Shown: positions 8,318 through 17,779 of the stretch, piece by piece
Layout: every line of letters starts with the position of its first letter
Position numbering within the stretch: position 1 is the first letter of the stretch
Source: Lacihabitans sp. LS3-19
Lineage (GTDB): Bacteria > Bacteroidota > Bacteroidia > Cytophagales > Spirosomataceae
NCBI RefSeq assembly: GCF_024343575.1
Contig: NZ_RJUA01000016.1
Location: 1-55,036 of the forward strand
DNA: 55,036 nt
Reading direction: 5' to 3'
The notes under the pieces: model-generated
What the model was told of the DNA's origin: nothing
The model's database searches: none
Seen by the model: the letters and a program-made list of their open reading frames with translations, nothing else
Program-made: the position numbers and the translations under genes

Positions 8318-9937
8318 ATGGCAGAAGTTATCAGAATGCCCAAAATGAGCGATACCATGGAAGAAGGCGTAATAGCCGCATGGAATGTGAAAGTGGGAGA
8401 TGTTGTAAAATCAGGTGACATTTTAGCAGAGGTAGAAACAGATAAGGCCACTATGGATATGGAGTCGTATTACGATGGCACCATATTATTTATTGGCGTT
8501 GAGAAAGGTCAAGCGGTTCCGATTGATGCTATTATAGCTGTAATTGGTGCTGCTGGTGAGGATTATTCTTCATTAATTAGTGGAGAGTCGGCACCTGCTG
8601 TTGCTTCGCCTGCTGCTGAAGTTGCTGCCGCACCAGTTGCTGTGGCGAGTCCTGCTATTGATACCTCAAACATTAAAGCTGCAATAGTTTCAATGCCGCT
8701 TTTGAGTGATACCATGACAGAAGGCGTGATTCATAAATGGTTGAAAAAAGTTGGCGATACAGTAAAATCAGGGGATATGTTGGCCGAAATCGAGACCGAC
8801 AAAGCCACAATGGAGATTGAAGCTTATGACGAAGGTGTATTGTTATATATTGGTGTAAAAGAAGGTGAAGCGGCTCCAGTTAACTCTGTAATTGCTATCA
8901 TTGGAGAAAAAGATGCTGATTTCGAAACTTTATTGAAAGCACATAATGCTGGTTCAGCCCCTAAAGTAGAAGCAGCTCCTGTAGTAGCAGCACCAAGTGC
9001 AGCTCCAAAAGTGGAAGTAGCTATACCTGTTGCTCCGAAAGTAGAAGAAATAGTTGTAAATAATGCAGATGGTCGTGTTTTAGCATCACCATTGGCTAAG
9101 AGTTTAGCAAAAGAAAAAGGGATAGATATTAATAGTGTAAAAGGATCTGGTGAAGGTGGAAGAATTGTAAAAGCGGACGTAGATAATTACGTTCCTTCTG
9201 CAAAACCTGCTGCTCAAGCCGCCGCTGCAATAGCTGCTCCATCTGGAGTTGAAAGTTTCGAGGAGATTCCTTTGACACAAATGAGGAAAGCTATAGCAAG
9301 AAGTTTGGCTGATTCGCAGTCAACGGCGGTTGATTTCTCGTTGACTATGGAAATAAACATGGATAACTCCATGGAAGCTCGTGTTGTTATGAACGAGGCC
9401 TCGCCAGTTAAAATATCATTCAATGACATGGTATTGAAAGCATGTGGAGTTGCTCTTAGAAAACACCCCAACGTGAATTCATCATGGAGAGGAGATAGTA
9501 TCAGAAAAAATAGCCATGTACATATAGGAATGGCGGTCGCAATTCCCGAAGGATTGATAGTGCCGGTAATTAGATTTGCCGATACATTGCCTCTTTCTGT
9601 TTTAGCAGCTACTACCAAAGACCTTGGAGGAAAAGCCAAAAGTGGTAAACTTCAACCGGCTGATTGGGAAGGTAATACATTTACAGTGAGTAATTTGGGT
9701 ATGTTTGGCATTGAGCAGTTTACTTCAATTATTAACAATCCGAAAAATGAATCATGTATACTTTCAGTTGGAGGAATAAAAGAAACTGTTGCTGTAAAAG
9801 ATGGACAGTTTTATGCAACAAACGTTATGAAAGTAACTTTAACTTGTGATCATCGTGTAGTGGACGGTGCCACAGGAGCAGCATTTTTAGTGACTTTAAA
9901 AGAGCTCTTAGAGCAACCTTATAAACTATTAGTTTAA
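8318..9937 (+). CDS. pdhC: Pyruvate dehydrogenase E2, dihydrolipoamide acetyltransferase with two lipoyl domains
   Basis: A 539-residue E2 component of the pyruvate dehydrogenase complex. Two lipoyl domains carry their lipoylated lysines at K43 and K162 (each in ETDKATM). They are joined by Ala/Pro-rich linkers. The E1/E3-binding domain is at about residues 265-305 (ASPLAKSLAKEKGID...GEGGRIVKADVDNY). The catalytic acetyltransferase domain fills the rest, with active-site His512 and Asp516 in DHRVVDG. The protein transfers the acetyl group to CoA. The E1 and E3 genes are not in this window, so the complex is encoded at more than one site. The gene ends at a clear terminator. Confidence 0.96.
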   Translation: MAEVIRMPKMSDTMEEGVIAAWNVKVGDVVKSGDILAEVETDKATMDMESYYDGTILFIGVEKGQAVPIDAIIAVIGAAGEDYSSLISGESAPAVASPAAEVAAAPVAVASPAIDTSNIKAAIVSMPLLSDTMTEGVIHKWLKKVGDTVKSGDMLAEIETDKATMEIEAYDEGVLLYIGVKEGEAAPVNSVIAIIGEKDADFETLLKAHNAGSAPKVEAAPVVAAPSAAPKVEVAIPVAPKVEEIVVNNADGRVLASPLAKSLAKEKGIDINSVKGSGEGGRIVKADVDNYVPSAKPAAQAAAAIAAPSGVESFEEIPLTQMRKAIARSLADSQSTAVDFSLTMEINMDNSMEARVVMNEASPVKISFNDMVLKACGVALRKHPNVNSSWRGDSIRKNSHVHIGMAVAIPEGLIVPVIRFADTLPLSVLAATTKDLGGKAKSGKLQPADWEGNTFTVSNLGMFGIEQFTSIINNPKNESCILSVGGIKETVAVKDGQFYATNVMKVTLTCDHRVVDGATGAAFLVTLKELLEQPYKLLV

Positions 9938-9947
9938 ATCTTATTTT

Positions 9948-9979
9948 AATCCCTCCCTAATACGGAGGGATTTCTTTTT
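9948..9979 (+). terminator. Rho-independent terminator after the E2 gene
   Basis: AATCCCTCC (9948-9956) pairs with GGAGGGATT (9964-9972) around a 7-nt loop, followed by a T-rich run. It separates the E2 gene from hslV. Confidence 0.88.
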
Positions 9980-9989
9980 ATATCCAAGA

Positions 9990-10526
9990 ATGGCACAGAT
10001 CAAATCAACGACGGTATTAGGGATTTTGCATAACGGTCAGTTAGCATTAGGTGCTGATGGACAGGCTACTATGGGAAATACCGTAGCAAAATCAAACGTT
10101 AAAAAAATCAGGCGATTGGCTGGTGGAAAAATAGTAGCAGGTTTTGCAGGTTCTACTGCTGATGCATTTACTTTAATAGAGAAATTCGAAGAAAAAATAA
10201 ATTCATTCGGCGGAAACTTAAAACGAGCAGCTATAGAATTGGCCAAAGAATGGAGAACTGACAGGTATTTGCGTAAACTTGAAGCCATGATGATAGTTGC
10301 CAATGCTGAGGAAATGTTGGTAATATCAGGTACTGGTGATGTTTTAGAACCTGATAATCAAGTGGCTGCAATTGGTTCTGGAAGTATGTATGCACAGTCT
10401 GCTGCCTTGGCTTTGAAAAAACACGCACCTCATCTTACAGCTGAGGAAATGGTCAGAGAAGGATTGACTATAGCTGCTGACATTTGTATTTATACCAATC
10501 ATAATTTTGTGATTGAGACTTTATAG
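9990..10526 (+). CDS. hslV: ATP-dependent protease peptidase subunit HslV
   Basis: A 178-residue proteasome-beta-like peptidase. Alignment by eye to known HslV places the mature N-terminal catalytic threonine at Thr7 or Thr8 (STTVLG), so a short propeptide would be removed. The conserved GADGQATMGNT, VKKIRRL and GFAGSTADAFTL segments are present. HslV works as a double hexamer with the unfoldase HslU. No hslU lies on either side; the neighbours are the E2 gene and an XRE regulator. The ATG at 9990 follows the E2 terminator directly. Confidence 0.95.
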   Translation: MAQIKSTTVLGILHNGQLALGADGQATMGNTVAKSNVKKIRRLAGGKIVAGFAGSTADAFTLIEKFEEKINSFGGNLKRAAIELAKEWRTDRYLRKLEAMMIVANAEEMLVISGTGDVLEPDNQVAAIGSGSMYAQSAALALKKHAPHLTAEEMVREGLTIAADICIYTNHNFVIETL

Positions 10527-10562
10527 TTTTTTGTATTTTTAGAAAAAATATCTGATTTTTTT

Positions 10563-11408
10563 ATGCCTTTAGTAAACGAAAATATCAAAATTCTACGCAA
10601 ACGAATGGGTATGACCCAAGAGAAATTTGCGGAGGTTTTGGGTATAAAACGTTCATTAATTGGTGCTTATGAAGAAAACAGGGCGATTCCGCCTGCAGAT
10701 AACCTCAATAGAATTTCCAAGGTTTTTGGTATTACCTTAGACCAACTGATCAATTATTCCTACGAGAAAGAATTTAATCGGCATAGAGATAATAATTCAG
10801 TTCTTCATACTTCTGAACAATATCCAATAGAGCGAAAGTCCGTTTTTCAAAATACCCAAAGGGAATTGCCAACCGTACAGCCAAGTCTATTTGAGCCAGT
10901 AAAAAGTCAGGAAACTAGGGGAAAAGGAATAAAATACATCAAGGCTAGTTTGTTTGACAAATATATTTCTGGAAATGATTTTTCACAGTATTCTGAGAAT
11001 TTGCCAAGTTTACAACTACCTTTTTTTACGCAAGATAACCTTTGGGCTTTTGATGCTCCGCAGGATTTTTTGATGGAAAACTGTGTTTTGATTGTCGAAA
11101 AAATATTGAATTTTGAGGATATTGTTGAAGGCGAAAATCATCTTTTGGTGAGTACTTCTTCTGGGTTTAAATATCGCAGAGTTTATAATCAGATAAGATT
11201 AAAAGGTGTTTTGTTAACTAATTCGGACAAGTCTGGTGTTTCAAGTGAAGAATTTAAAGTTTCTGACATAAAGGAAATCTGGAAACCGATAAGTTTTATT
11301 AGCAAATCTATGCCGCTGCCCGAAATTTCATTAGAAAGTGTTCAATCTAAAGTAGATAGCTTGAAAGCCGAAATAGATTTTATGCTTAATTTTCGAGCCA
11401 CGAAGTAA
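10563..11408 (+). CDS. XRE-family regulator with C-terminal LexA/S24-like domain
   Basis: A 281-residue protein. The N-terminal helix-turn-helix (residues 6-62) has the XRE/Cro pattern IKILRKRMGMTQEKFAEVLGIKRSLIGAYEENRAIP. After a variable linker, residues 160-250 resemble the beta-rich fold of LexA/CI-type S24 regulators (DAPQDFLMENCVLIVEKI...GENHLLVSTSSGFKYRRVY). I do not see a convincing Ser/Lys self-cleavage dyad, so autoproteolysis is uncertain. It starts 36 nt after hslV and may be co-transcribed. Its 3' end overlaps the convergent gene at 11386 by 23 nt. Confidence 0.78.
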   Translation: MPLVNENIKILRKRMGMTQEKFAEVLGIKRSLIGAYEENRAIPPADNLNRISKVFGITLDQLINYSYEKEFNRHRDNNSVLHTSEQYPIERKSVFQNTQRELPTVQPSLFEPVKSQETRGKGIKYIKASLFDKYISGNDFSQYSENLPSLQLPFFTQDNLWAFDAPQDFLMENCVLIVEKILNFEDIVEGENHLLVSTSSGFKYRRVYNQIRLKGVLLTNSDKSGVSSEEFKVSDIKEIWKPISFISKSMPLPEISLESVQSKVDSLKAEIDFMLNFRATK

Positions 11409-12093
11409 TTTTTGAAGGTTTAGTAAGAATAGATTTTCCCAATTCAAACCACCACTCATCTCCAAAATTTATAAACAAACCCGTTTTTTTTGGGAATTTT
11501 TCCGTTGCTTTTTCAAAATCAAATTCAGCTGAGTAATAGTCTTTTAATAAAGGCTTTAGTTTTTGCCAAGGCAATGATTTTTCTTCTCCATTTTTAGAAA
11601 TAGCTAAGGTTTTGTTTTCAAAAAAACCTTTTATATTAAATGTGTTAGTTAGTTCATTATCAATCCTTAATACTGTGATTTGTAATGGATTTTCGAGTTT
11701 GTTTTGCTCAATTACTGCTTGTTGAAATTCTTCTAAGAATGCTTTCCACTGTGGATGGTTTTTAGGGTAAAAATTAGTTTTTTCTACTTCTATATCCCAA
11801 AATTCTTGCTCGTCTTCGAGTTCCTCAAGAAATGTCTTTTCTGTTTTTTCAATAAGAGATTTTAGTTCTTCTGCCCACACCTTCGGGAGTTCGCCTTCAA
11901 GCTTATAATCATCTTCCATCGTGAAGCCTTCTTCGTAGATTTCGTCTTCGCTTAGTTGGCTTCTGTCCAGATATTCCATTTCAAAAACATAAGCTAGACT
12001 GTCATTTTTAAGATTTAAAGAAAGCTCAATAGCATGTGCATAGGGTGCAGGAACGAGAGCAGAGGTTTGGAATCTAAGAACCAAGGATTTCAT
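11386..12093 (-). CDS. Hypothetical protein of the Bacteroidota, coupled to the MenE-like gene
   Basis: A 235-residue cytosolic protein with no signal peptide, rich in Glu and Lys. I do not recognise a named domain. The N-terminal half has a beta-alpha look and an acidic segment (DRSQLSEDEIYEEGFTMEDD). The C-terminal half has a WQKLKPLLKDYYSAEFDFEKATE segment and ends GDEWWFELGKSIL. Its start overlaps the end of the MenE-like ligase by 20 nt, so translation is probably coupled. Its stop overlaps the convergent regulator gene by 23 nt. A role beside menaquinone synthesis is possible but only suggested by position. Confidence 0.7.
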   Translation of the reverse strand: MKSLVLRFQTSALVPAPYAHAIELSLNLKNDSLAYVFEMEYLDRSQLSEDEIYEEGFTMEDDYKLEGELPKVWAEELKSLIEKTEKTFLEELEDEQEFWDIEVEKTNFYPKNHPQWKAFLEEFQQAVIEQNKLENPLQITVLRIDNELTNTFNIKGFFENKTLAISKNGEEKSLPWQKLKPLLKDYYSAEFDFEKATEKFPKKTGLFINFGDEWWFELGKSILTKPSKITSWLEN

Positions 12094-13129
12094 GGATGAT
12101 TTTCAGTTTGTCTAATTTCGCAGAAGATGTTTCAAAGAATTTTTCTATGAAATATATCTCTTTTGGAACCTCAAATTTAGTGAAAATAGCTGATAGCTGA
12201 CTTTTCTCAAGTATATTTTCTTTCGATTCCATTATTAATATGAGTTTTTGCCCAAGTTTTTCATCAGGTATTCCAAAACAGAAAAACCTATTTTTAAAAT
12301 CAAAATTCTGTGAAATTTTACGTTCGATTTCTTCTAATTGGATTTTTAATCCACCACTATTGATGATATTATCAATTCGGCCTTTGAGAATAAAGCTACT
12401 CTTGTTTTTTAATTCTACTACATCATTGGTCTGAATCCATTCATTTCCAGTTGATTTGGCTTTAATTTTTAGGCAATTTTGTTCGTTTATTTCAATAGAA
12501 ACTCCTTTCAGGATTCTAAAAAAATCTTCATTTTTTCTGAAGTCTTTAGTGGCAATGTGACTTATGGTTTCCGTCATGCCGTAAGTTTCAAAAACAGGTA
12601 AATATTCTTCCTGGACTTCTTTTTTTAATTTTTCGTTTACAGCAGCACCGCCTACCAATATTGCCTTTGCTGTTTTCAAAATAGCCAAATCCCCCTCATT
12701 TTGAATTAGGTTTTGCAATTGAAGCGGCACAAAAGCGAAGAAATTTCGACCTCTATTGTTTGTTAAAAGATAAGCTAGATTTTTGAGTTTTTCGAAAGGT
12801 TGTGAGCTTGGCTCAACTATTAAAACCTCTGCATTTAGATAAAATGCCCTTAGCATCATCATCAAACCTGCAATGTTTTCAATATTTAAACAACAAAAAA
12901 ACAAGTCTCCCTCATTTAAGTTAAACTTGTTTTTTGTCAATTCTATTGAAGCTTCTATACGTTTTCTATCTAAAACAATAACTTTAGGCTTACCAGTAGA
13001 TCCAGAGGTTTTTATACTGAATTCTATTTTGCCATTTTGCCACTTTTCGTAAATGTCAATCGCATTTTTGTAATACAGATTATTACTTTCTGTGTTTATT
13101 ATTTCAGCATCTTTAGAAATGTAAAGCAT
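12074..13129 (-). CDS. menE: AMP-binding ligase, probable O-succinylbenzoate-CoA ligase (MenE)
   Basis: A 351-residue adenylate-forming enzyme, short for the superfamily but usual for MenE of the Bacteroidota. The phosphate-binding loop is TSGSTGKPK, the A5 motif is ETYGMTETISH, and the A7/A8 region is KGRIDNIINSGGLKIQLEEIE. MenE activates o-succinylbenzoate with CoA in menaquinone synthesis. No other men genes are in the window, so the substrate is inferred from size and family. The gene starts 3 nt before the Rieske protein gene ends and overlaps the next gene by 20 nt. Confidence 0.75.
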   Translation of the reverse strand: MLYISKDAEIINTESNNLYYKNAIDIYEKWQNGKIEFSIKTSGSTGKPKVIVLDRKRIEASIELTKNKFNLNEGDLFFCCLNIENIAGLMMMLRAFYLNAEVLIVEPSSQPFEKLKNLAYLLTNNRGRNFFAFVPLQLQNLIQNEGDLAILKTAKAILVGGAAVNEKLKKEVQEEYLPVFETYGMTETISHIATKDFRKNEDFFRILKGVSIEINEQNCLKIKAKSTGNEWIQTNDVVELKNKSSFILKGRIDNIINSGGLKIQLEEIERKISQNFDFKNRFFCFGIPDEKLGQKLILIMESKENILEKSQLSAIFTKFEVPKEIYFIEKFFETSSAKLDKLKIIHEILGS

Positions 13130-13132
13130 ATA

Positions 13133-13600
13133 TTATCCAAAAACCCTCACGGTATTTGAGTTTGCGGTGAACGTTACATTGTATTTTTTTAGAGCTGAAG
13201 TAGCTGGTGATTTAGTGGCAGCACCAACTGAGCTAAACGTTGACCCATGATTAGGGCATAAAAAATCATTTGAAGCAGAACGGTAATTAACTGTAGTACC
13301 TTCATGTGTACATGCCGACGAAACGGCAATCCATGTATCGTTTAATGTACGAGCAATGATTACCTTTTTACTCGCAACAACCAAAAAACCGCCTTTAGTT
13401 TGCAATGCGGTATTTCCAGATGCAGTTATATCTATCGAAAAATCTAATACGTCTCCATTTCCTGTAGGGTTTGGGTCAGGGATTTCGGTTTCACCGCAAC
13501 TTTGAAGGCAGTTCATGAGCATAATAGCTCCAAAACCAAGACCTACTTGCTTCATAAAGTCTTTTCTGTCAATTGTGTTTGTCTTTTCAGTTTCTGTCAT
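13133..13600 (-). CDS. Rieske [2Fe-2S] lipoprotein
   Basis: A 155-residue exported electron-transfer protein. The cluster ligands are Cys97-x-His99 (ACTHEG) and Cys115-x-x-His118 (CPNHG), the standard Rieske arrangement. The N-terminus has an IDRKDFMKQ segment resembling a weak Tat motif, then a hydrophobic stretch and a possible lipobox LQSC with Cys35 as lipidation site. The domain is minimal and lacks the disulfide loop cysteines of bc1 Rieske proteins. It leads a minus-strand operon with the MenE-like gene (3-nt gap). A near-consensus box TATCTTTA is read on the minus strand at 13632-13625. Confidence 0.85.
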   Translation of the reverse strand: MTETEKTNTIDRKDFMKQVGLGFGAIMLMNCLQSCGETEIPDPNPTGNGDVLDFSIDITASGNTALQTKGGFLVVASKKVIIARTLNDTWIAVSSACTHEGTTVNYRSASNDFLCPNHGSTFSSVGAATKSPATSALKKYNVTFTANSNTVRVFG

Positions 13601-13775
13601 TGTTTTTAGTATTTTAGATTTTTGTAAAGATAAAATAATAGCTACGTAAAAAATTAATGAAAGGTTAAATAATATTCCAAAAATATTAATTTTTGCTTCA
13701 TCAAAGATTCCCTATTTTTACATTTTAAAGAAAACATTTGCGTTTTTTTTAGGTTTAACAAATAAAAAACAAAAC

Positions 13776-14225
13776 GTGAGCGACGCATTAGATAAGAAAA
13801 ATGTAGCAACCAATCCTGGTTTAATCGGCTACGCACACACTGCTGGAAGTGCGGTAATCAAGCCTGAAGATATGGGCAAAGTAAAAGGCAAGGCACAGAT
13901 GGCTATGCGGCAGCAAACCCAGGACGCACTCCATAAAATTTACCGTCAGATTGAGCTATTGGGCAAACAAGCACAAGAAATAAATAATCGAATAGAAGTT
14001 TCAGAACGTATATATGATGCTCAGATGAGTTTTGAGCCAATCATCAATCACAACTATTTTCTGTATGAAAGAAATGACGGAGGCGATGTGTTATCGATGG
14101 TTGGGCCTGGCGAGTGGGGGAGGAAGTTTCCATTTTCTAGATTTTTAGCCAAGGTTTTTTTGATGGCTGATCACACTTGGAAGGTGGAGTTTATCAACGA
14201 AGACGACATAGATATAGAACTTTAA
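13776..14225 (+). CDS. DUF2452 family protein
   Basis: A 149-residue soluble protein starting with GTG at 13776. The segments NPGLIGYAHTAGSAVIKPEDMGKVKGKA, a central amphipathic helix (MRQQTQDALHKIYRQIELLGKQAQEI) and ISEFEPIINHNYFLYERNDG-like C-terminal part with GPGEWG fit the DUF2452 family. Function is unknown. It is the first gene of an overlapping operon with the EVE protein (10-nt gap) and two secreted paralogues. Confidence 0.7.
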   Translation: MSDALDKKNVATNPGLIGYAHTAGSAVIKPEDMGKVKGKAQMAMRQQTQDALHKIYRQIELLGKQAQEINNRIEVSERIYDAQMSFEPIINHNYFLYERNDGGDVLSMVGPGEWGRKFPFSRFLAKVFLMADHTWKVEFINEDDIDIEL

Positions 14226-14235
14226 AATATTTGTT

Positions 14236-14646
14236 ATGAATTATTGGTTAGTAAAGTCGGAGCCGAATAAATTTTCTTGGGATTTTTTCGTTAGTAAAGG
14301 TGGCGACATGTGGGACGGTGTACGAAATTATGCAGCTAGGTTAAATCTGATAGCAATGAAAAAGGGGGACTTAGTGCTTTTTTATCATTCTAATGTTGGA
14401 TTAGAAGTAGTTGGAATAGCAAAAGTAGCAAAAGAACATTATCCTGACCCAACTGCCGAGGATCCAAGATGGGTGGTAGTGGATCTTGAGCCCGTAGAAA
14501 AATTACCCAAAACTGTGACTTTAAAAACAATAAAATCAGACCCAATTCTACAAAACATGGCATTGGTAAAGCTTTCGAGGCTTTCTGTTGTCCCTGTAAA
14601 AGTTGAGGAATTTGATAGAATATTAGCTTTAGCAAATGAGAATTAG
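14236..14646 (+). CDS. EVE domain-containing protein
   Basis: A 136-residue single-domain EVE protein: MNYWLVKSEPNKFSWD at the start, WDGVRNYAARLNL, KKGDLVLFYHS and GIAKVAKEHYPDPT are the expected conserved segments. EVE belongs to the PUA-like fold and is thought to bind modified bases in nucleic acids. It sits between DUF2452 (10 nt) and a secreted protein whose start overlaps its end by 11 nt. Confidence 0.93.
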   Translation: MNYWLVKSEPNKFSWDFFVSKGGDMWDGVRNYAARLNLIAMKKGDLVLFYHSNVGLEVVGIAKVAKEHYPDPTAEDPRWVVVDLEPVEKLPKTVTLKTIKSDPILQNMALVKLSRLSVVPVKVEEFDRILALANEN

Positions 14647-16153
14647 ACTTTTTGTATTTTGTGTTTTGAGTGTTTTGAGCCTTAACGCTCAGAATCTATT
14701 AGAAATTGGTATAGCTGGCTCAAGCAACCAAGTACGGATTGTCAATCTGAAACAAAATGGATTGATACTTTTAGATAAATCTTCATCAGGTTTGCTTAAA
14801 ATCAAGAAAATAGATAGAGATTTAAATGTCTTGTGGGACGTGGATACTGATTTGTCTTCTAAAATGAATTTCTTGGATGAGTTTTATGATGGTAAGTTTT
14901 TGTATATTTTACTTGAGCAGAAAAATTCTATCAATTATCAACTATTAAAGATTTCCACTTCTTTTGCTGCCGTTCAAAGGTTTGAAATTCGGACGGTTTC
15001 AGGTTTTAACTTTGGACAATTTGTAGCTTCAGATAGAGGAATATGTGTAGGTGGTGCAGTAAAAAATGAGCCTTTTTTGATTTTTATTGAAAACGAAAAT
15101 ACAACTCCAAAGTACTATTCGAGTAATCTCAAAGGAGAAACTCAGATTCAGTCTATGAATTTGACCAATAATAGTGTGGTGATTACTTACATGAATAAGC
15201 AAAAGAAAACTACACAAATAATTTTCAGAGAATATCAGTTTTCTGGAAAAATCATTAAATCTACACCAATACTTGGCTCAAGTAATTATGCTTTTCTTTC
15301 TGCCAAATATTTTGATTCTTCAGATAGAAGATTATTGGTTGGGAACTATGGAATCGGAAAAAGCAATAATGATGATTATCAGAATTCGCAGGGTATTTAT
15401 GTGGCTGATTTAGAAAATATTAAAAATATAAAATATTATAGTTTCGATAAATTTCAAAACTTTTTTGGTTTCCTAAACGAACGCCAAAAAGAAAAACTTG
15501 AAAAACAAGTAAAAAAGAAAAAAGAGAAAGGTTCAGAGTATAACTTTAACTATAGATTACATATCAACGAATTGATTCCCAATGGTGATAATCTTTTGAT
15601 TTCTTCAGAGGTTTTTGTGCCTGAATTTAGGAATAATTCTCTCAATTCCCCTTTTTATGGAGGGTCATATTTTTACCCTGCGTCAATTTGGGGCAGGCAG
15701 TACTTAAACAGTTATTATTGGATGAACAGTCCGTCTATGTGGGGTTACCGAAGCAGAGGGTCGTCTTCATTTGATGGATTTAGATATATTGAAGGAGTTG
15801 TAATAGAATTGAATAAAAATGGAGATTTGGTCTGGGATAATTCGGTGCAGTATAAAAATCTAAAATATTATAATTTGATACCTCACTTAAAAGTGAGTAA
15901 TGCAGGAGCAAATACTTTTCTTTCGTATACCAATTTAGACAAACTCAATATCAAAGAGTTTGCAAGTAATGGGGTTTTGGTCAATTCAGAAACAGTAGAT
16001 AAAAAAAGCCAAGATTTTTTACAAAAAAACAAAAAAGCAGAGTTTGAAAATTACGAACATTGGTTTGATAATTATTTCTTCAATTGGGGTGTTGTCAAGA
16101 ACTCTGGCTCAAACTTTAAGCAAACTTGTTTTATCCAAAAAATAGCTCAATGA
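14636..16153 (+). CDS. Secreted protein of unknown function, paralogue of the next gene
   Basis: A 505-residue exported protein with a signal peptide ending SLNAQ (residue 19). I do not recognise a domain; the repeated short beta strands suggest a propeller-like fold. Residues 335-385 are rich in Tyr, Trp, Ser and Gly. Segments such as LNVLWDVDTDL near residue 60 and HWFDNYFFNWGVVKN near the C-terminus have counterparts in the following protein (LNKKWETDIFL and FWYDNYFVANGAKN). It overlaps the EVE gene by 11 nt and the next gene by 4 nt (ATGA). Confidence 0.72.
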   Translation: MRIRLFVFCVLSVLSLNAQNLLEIGIAGSSNQVRIVNLKQNGLILLDKSSSGLLKIKKIDRDLNVLWDVDTDLSSKMNFLDEFYDGKFLYILLEQKNSINYQLLKISTSFAAVQRFEIRTVSGFNFGQFVASDRGICVGGAVKNEPFLIFIENENTTPKYYSSNLKGETQIQSMNLTNNSVVITYMNKQKKTTQIIFREYQFSGKIIKSTPILGSSNYAFLSAKYFDSSDRRLLVGNYGIGKSNNDDYQNSQGIYVADLENIKNIKYYSFDKFQNFFGFLNERQKEKLEKQVKKKKEKGSEYNFNYRLHINELIPNGDNLLISSEVFVPEFRNNSLNSPFYGGSYFYPASIWGRQYLNSYYWMNSPSMWGYRSRGSSSFDGFRYIEGVVIELNKNGDLVWDNSVQYKNLKYYNLIPHLKVSNAGANTFLSYTNLDKLNIKEFASNGVLVNSETVDKKSQDFLQKNKKAEFENYEHWFDNYFFNWGVVKNSGSNFKQTCFIQKIAQ

Positions 16154-17670
16154 GAGTTTTTTTTCTATTCTTTCTGTTTTCTACAAGTTTATCAGCTCAA
16201 ATAATTCAAAATGTTGAAATAGAGGTGGTAGGCCGCCCATCTTGGCAAACTATTATTCCCTTCGGAAAGGATGGGATGCTATTGCTTACCAAAACCGACC
16301 AAACCAAAGCCAAAGTAGTGATGTTTGACGCGGACTTGAATAAAAAATGGGAAACGGATATTTTTTTAGACGTAGAGCGATCTCCAACTTCCTATTCTTT
16401 TGATAAAGAACAGATTACTTTTCTTTTTCGAGAAACACGAGGCATGTATTATCAAGTGTATATATTTGATTTGGCTACAGGGAAATATCAAAACAAGGGT
16501 TTTGAAGTAAGGGAGTTTTTTGATGACCAAAACTATATTTTCTTGAAAAATAAAATCTTGATGGCTGGAGCTACTACAAAAGGTGCCGGATTTTATTCTT
16601 TTGATTTTGAATCAGAAGAGGGAAAGGTAATAGAAATTGACATTAGAGGAAAAGTCGTATTGCAGGATTTGAAATTTGTGGAAAAAAGTAATTTGATAAA
16701 AACCATTTGGTCTGTTAAAGAACTGGCATATTCTAACCCAAAACGGAAAAAAGGCGAATATGTTAAAGATGCTTATCTGGCAATAGCTGACTTTGATACA
16801 AGTGGTAAGGTTTTGAATATTAGTAAGATAACTCAGAAGTCTGGAAACTTCCCAATGACGGCAAAAAGTTTAACGATGTTGGATGGACGAGAATTGATTT
16901 CGGGGACTTATCAAAATAAAACGGGTGACAACGGTTTATTTATAGCCTTTAGAAATCAAAGTGAAATCTCTACACCAAGTTTTATTTCATATGCCAGATT
17001 TTTGTATGGGAATACCGATTCTAATAGAGATGAACTGAAAAAGCTGCTCAAAGATTATAGGTTTTTGATGCACTTCCCAGTAGAAAATGATGGTTTTTTT
17101 AGTGTCGGAGGAGTTTTTTTCAAACCAGAATTTCAATCAAGGCAAGTTTCAGATGCATATTCTTCATCTTCAGCTGCTACCAGAGGCATTAGTTTTGGTA
17201 GACCTAGTTCTAGAACCCAGACTTTATTGGCAGGCTATACTTATTTGACTGGATTTGTTGCCAACATTAAGCCAAATGGAGAACTCTTAAATACAAATAA
17301 AATAGACATTAAACAATCAAGCACTCAGCTTCGTCAAACTTTGAGTTTTAATAGTGCTGGAGCGGTCGCTTATTGCATTAAAGGCGACTTGGCAGCGAGA
17401 AATTTCAACATTGGCACAAAACCAATTCTATACAAATTGAGCGATGAAGATAAATCTGTTTCAAATCAATCTTATTTGCCAGCTTATCAGGAAGTTAGAT
17501 TTTGGTATGACAACTATTTTGTAGCAAATGGTGCAAAAAATAAAATCGAAGTTTTAAAACTCGAAAAAAAGGGACCCTTTAAAAAGAAAAAAAAGAACCA
17601 GAATTCTACTTTTACCCAAGTACGTAAAACCATCTATTTGACAAAAATAGCCTCTGGAATAAGTGACTGA
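16150..17670 (+). CDS. Secreted protein of unknown function, paralogue of the previous gene
   Basis: A 506-residue exported protein. The ATG at 16150 is preferred over the upstream in-frame ATG at 16126 because it begins a clean signal peptide (ending SLSAQ) and overlaps the previous stop as ATGA. The domain is not recognised. A Ser-rich loop (SDAYSSSSAATRG) lies near residue 350 and a very basic KKKKKNQ stretch near 485. Together with its neighbour it forms a tandem paralogue pair that is probably secreted and assembled together; this is inference. Confidence 0.72.
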   Translation: MRVFFLFFLFSTSLSAQIIQNVEIEVVGRPSWQTIIPFGKDGMLLLTKTDQTKAKVVMFDADLNKKWETDIFLDVERSPTSYSFDKEQITFLFRETRGMYYQVYIFDLATGKYQNKGFEVREFFDDQNYIFLKNKILMAGATTKGAGFYSFDFESEEGKVIEIDIRGKVVLQDLKFVEKSNLIKTIWSVKELAYSNPKRKKGEYVKDAYLAIADFDTSGKVLNISKITQKSGNFPMTAKSLTMLDGRELISGTYQNKTGDNGLFIAFRNQSEISTPSFISYARFLYGNTDSNRDELKKLLKDYRFLMHFPVENDGFFSVGGVFFKPEFQSRQVSDAYSSSSAATRGISFGRPSSRTQTLLAGYTYLTGFVANIKPNGELLNTNKIDIKQSSTQLRQTLSFNSAGAVAYCIKGDLAARNFNIGTKPILYKLSDEDKSVSNQSYLPAYQEVRFWYDNYFVANGAKNKIEVLKLEKKGPFKKKKKNQNSTFTQVRKTIYLTKIASGISD

Positions 17671-17779
17671 TAAAAAAGATTTGGTTAAAAACACTCTTTT
17701 AATGAAAGTTTGCTAGCTTTTCTTTCCCTTTTTGTTAAAAAATTCGGATTTTTGTGTTTTAATTTTTCAATTTCCTCCA

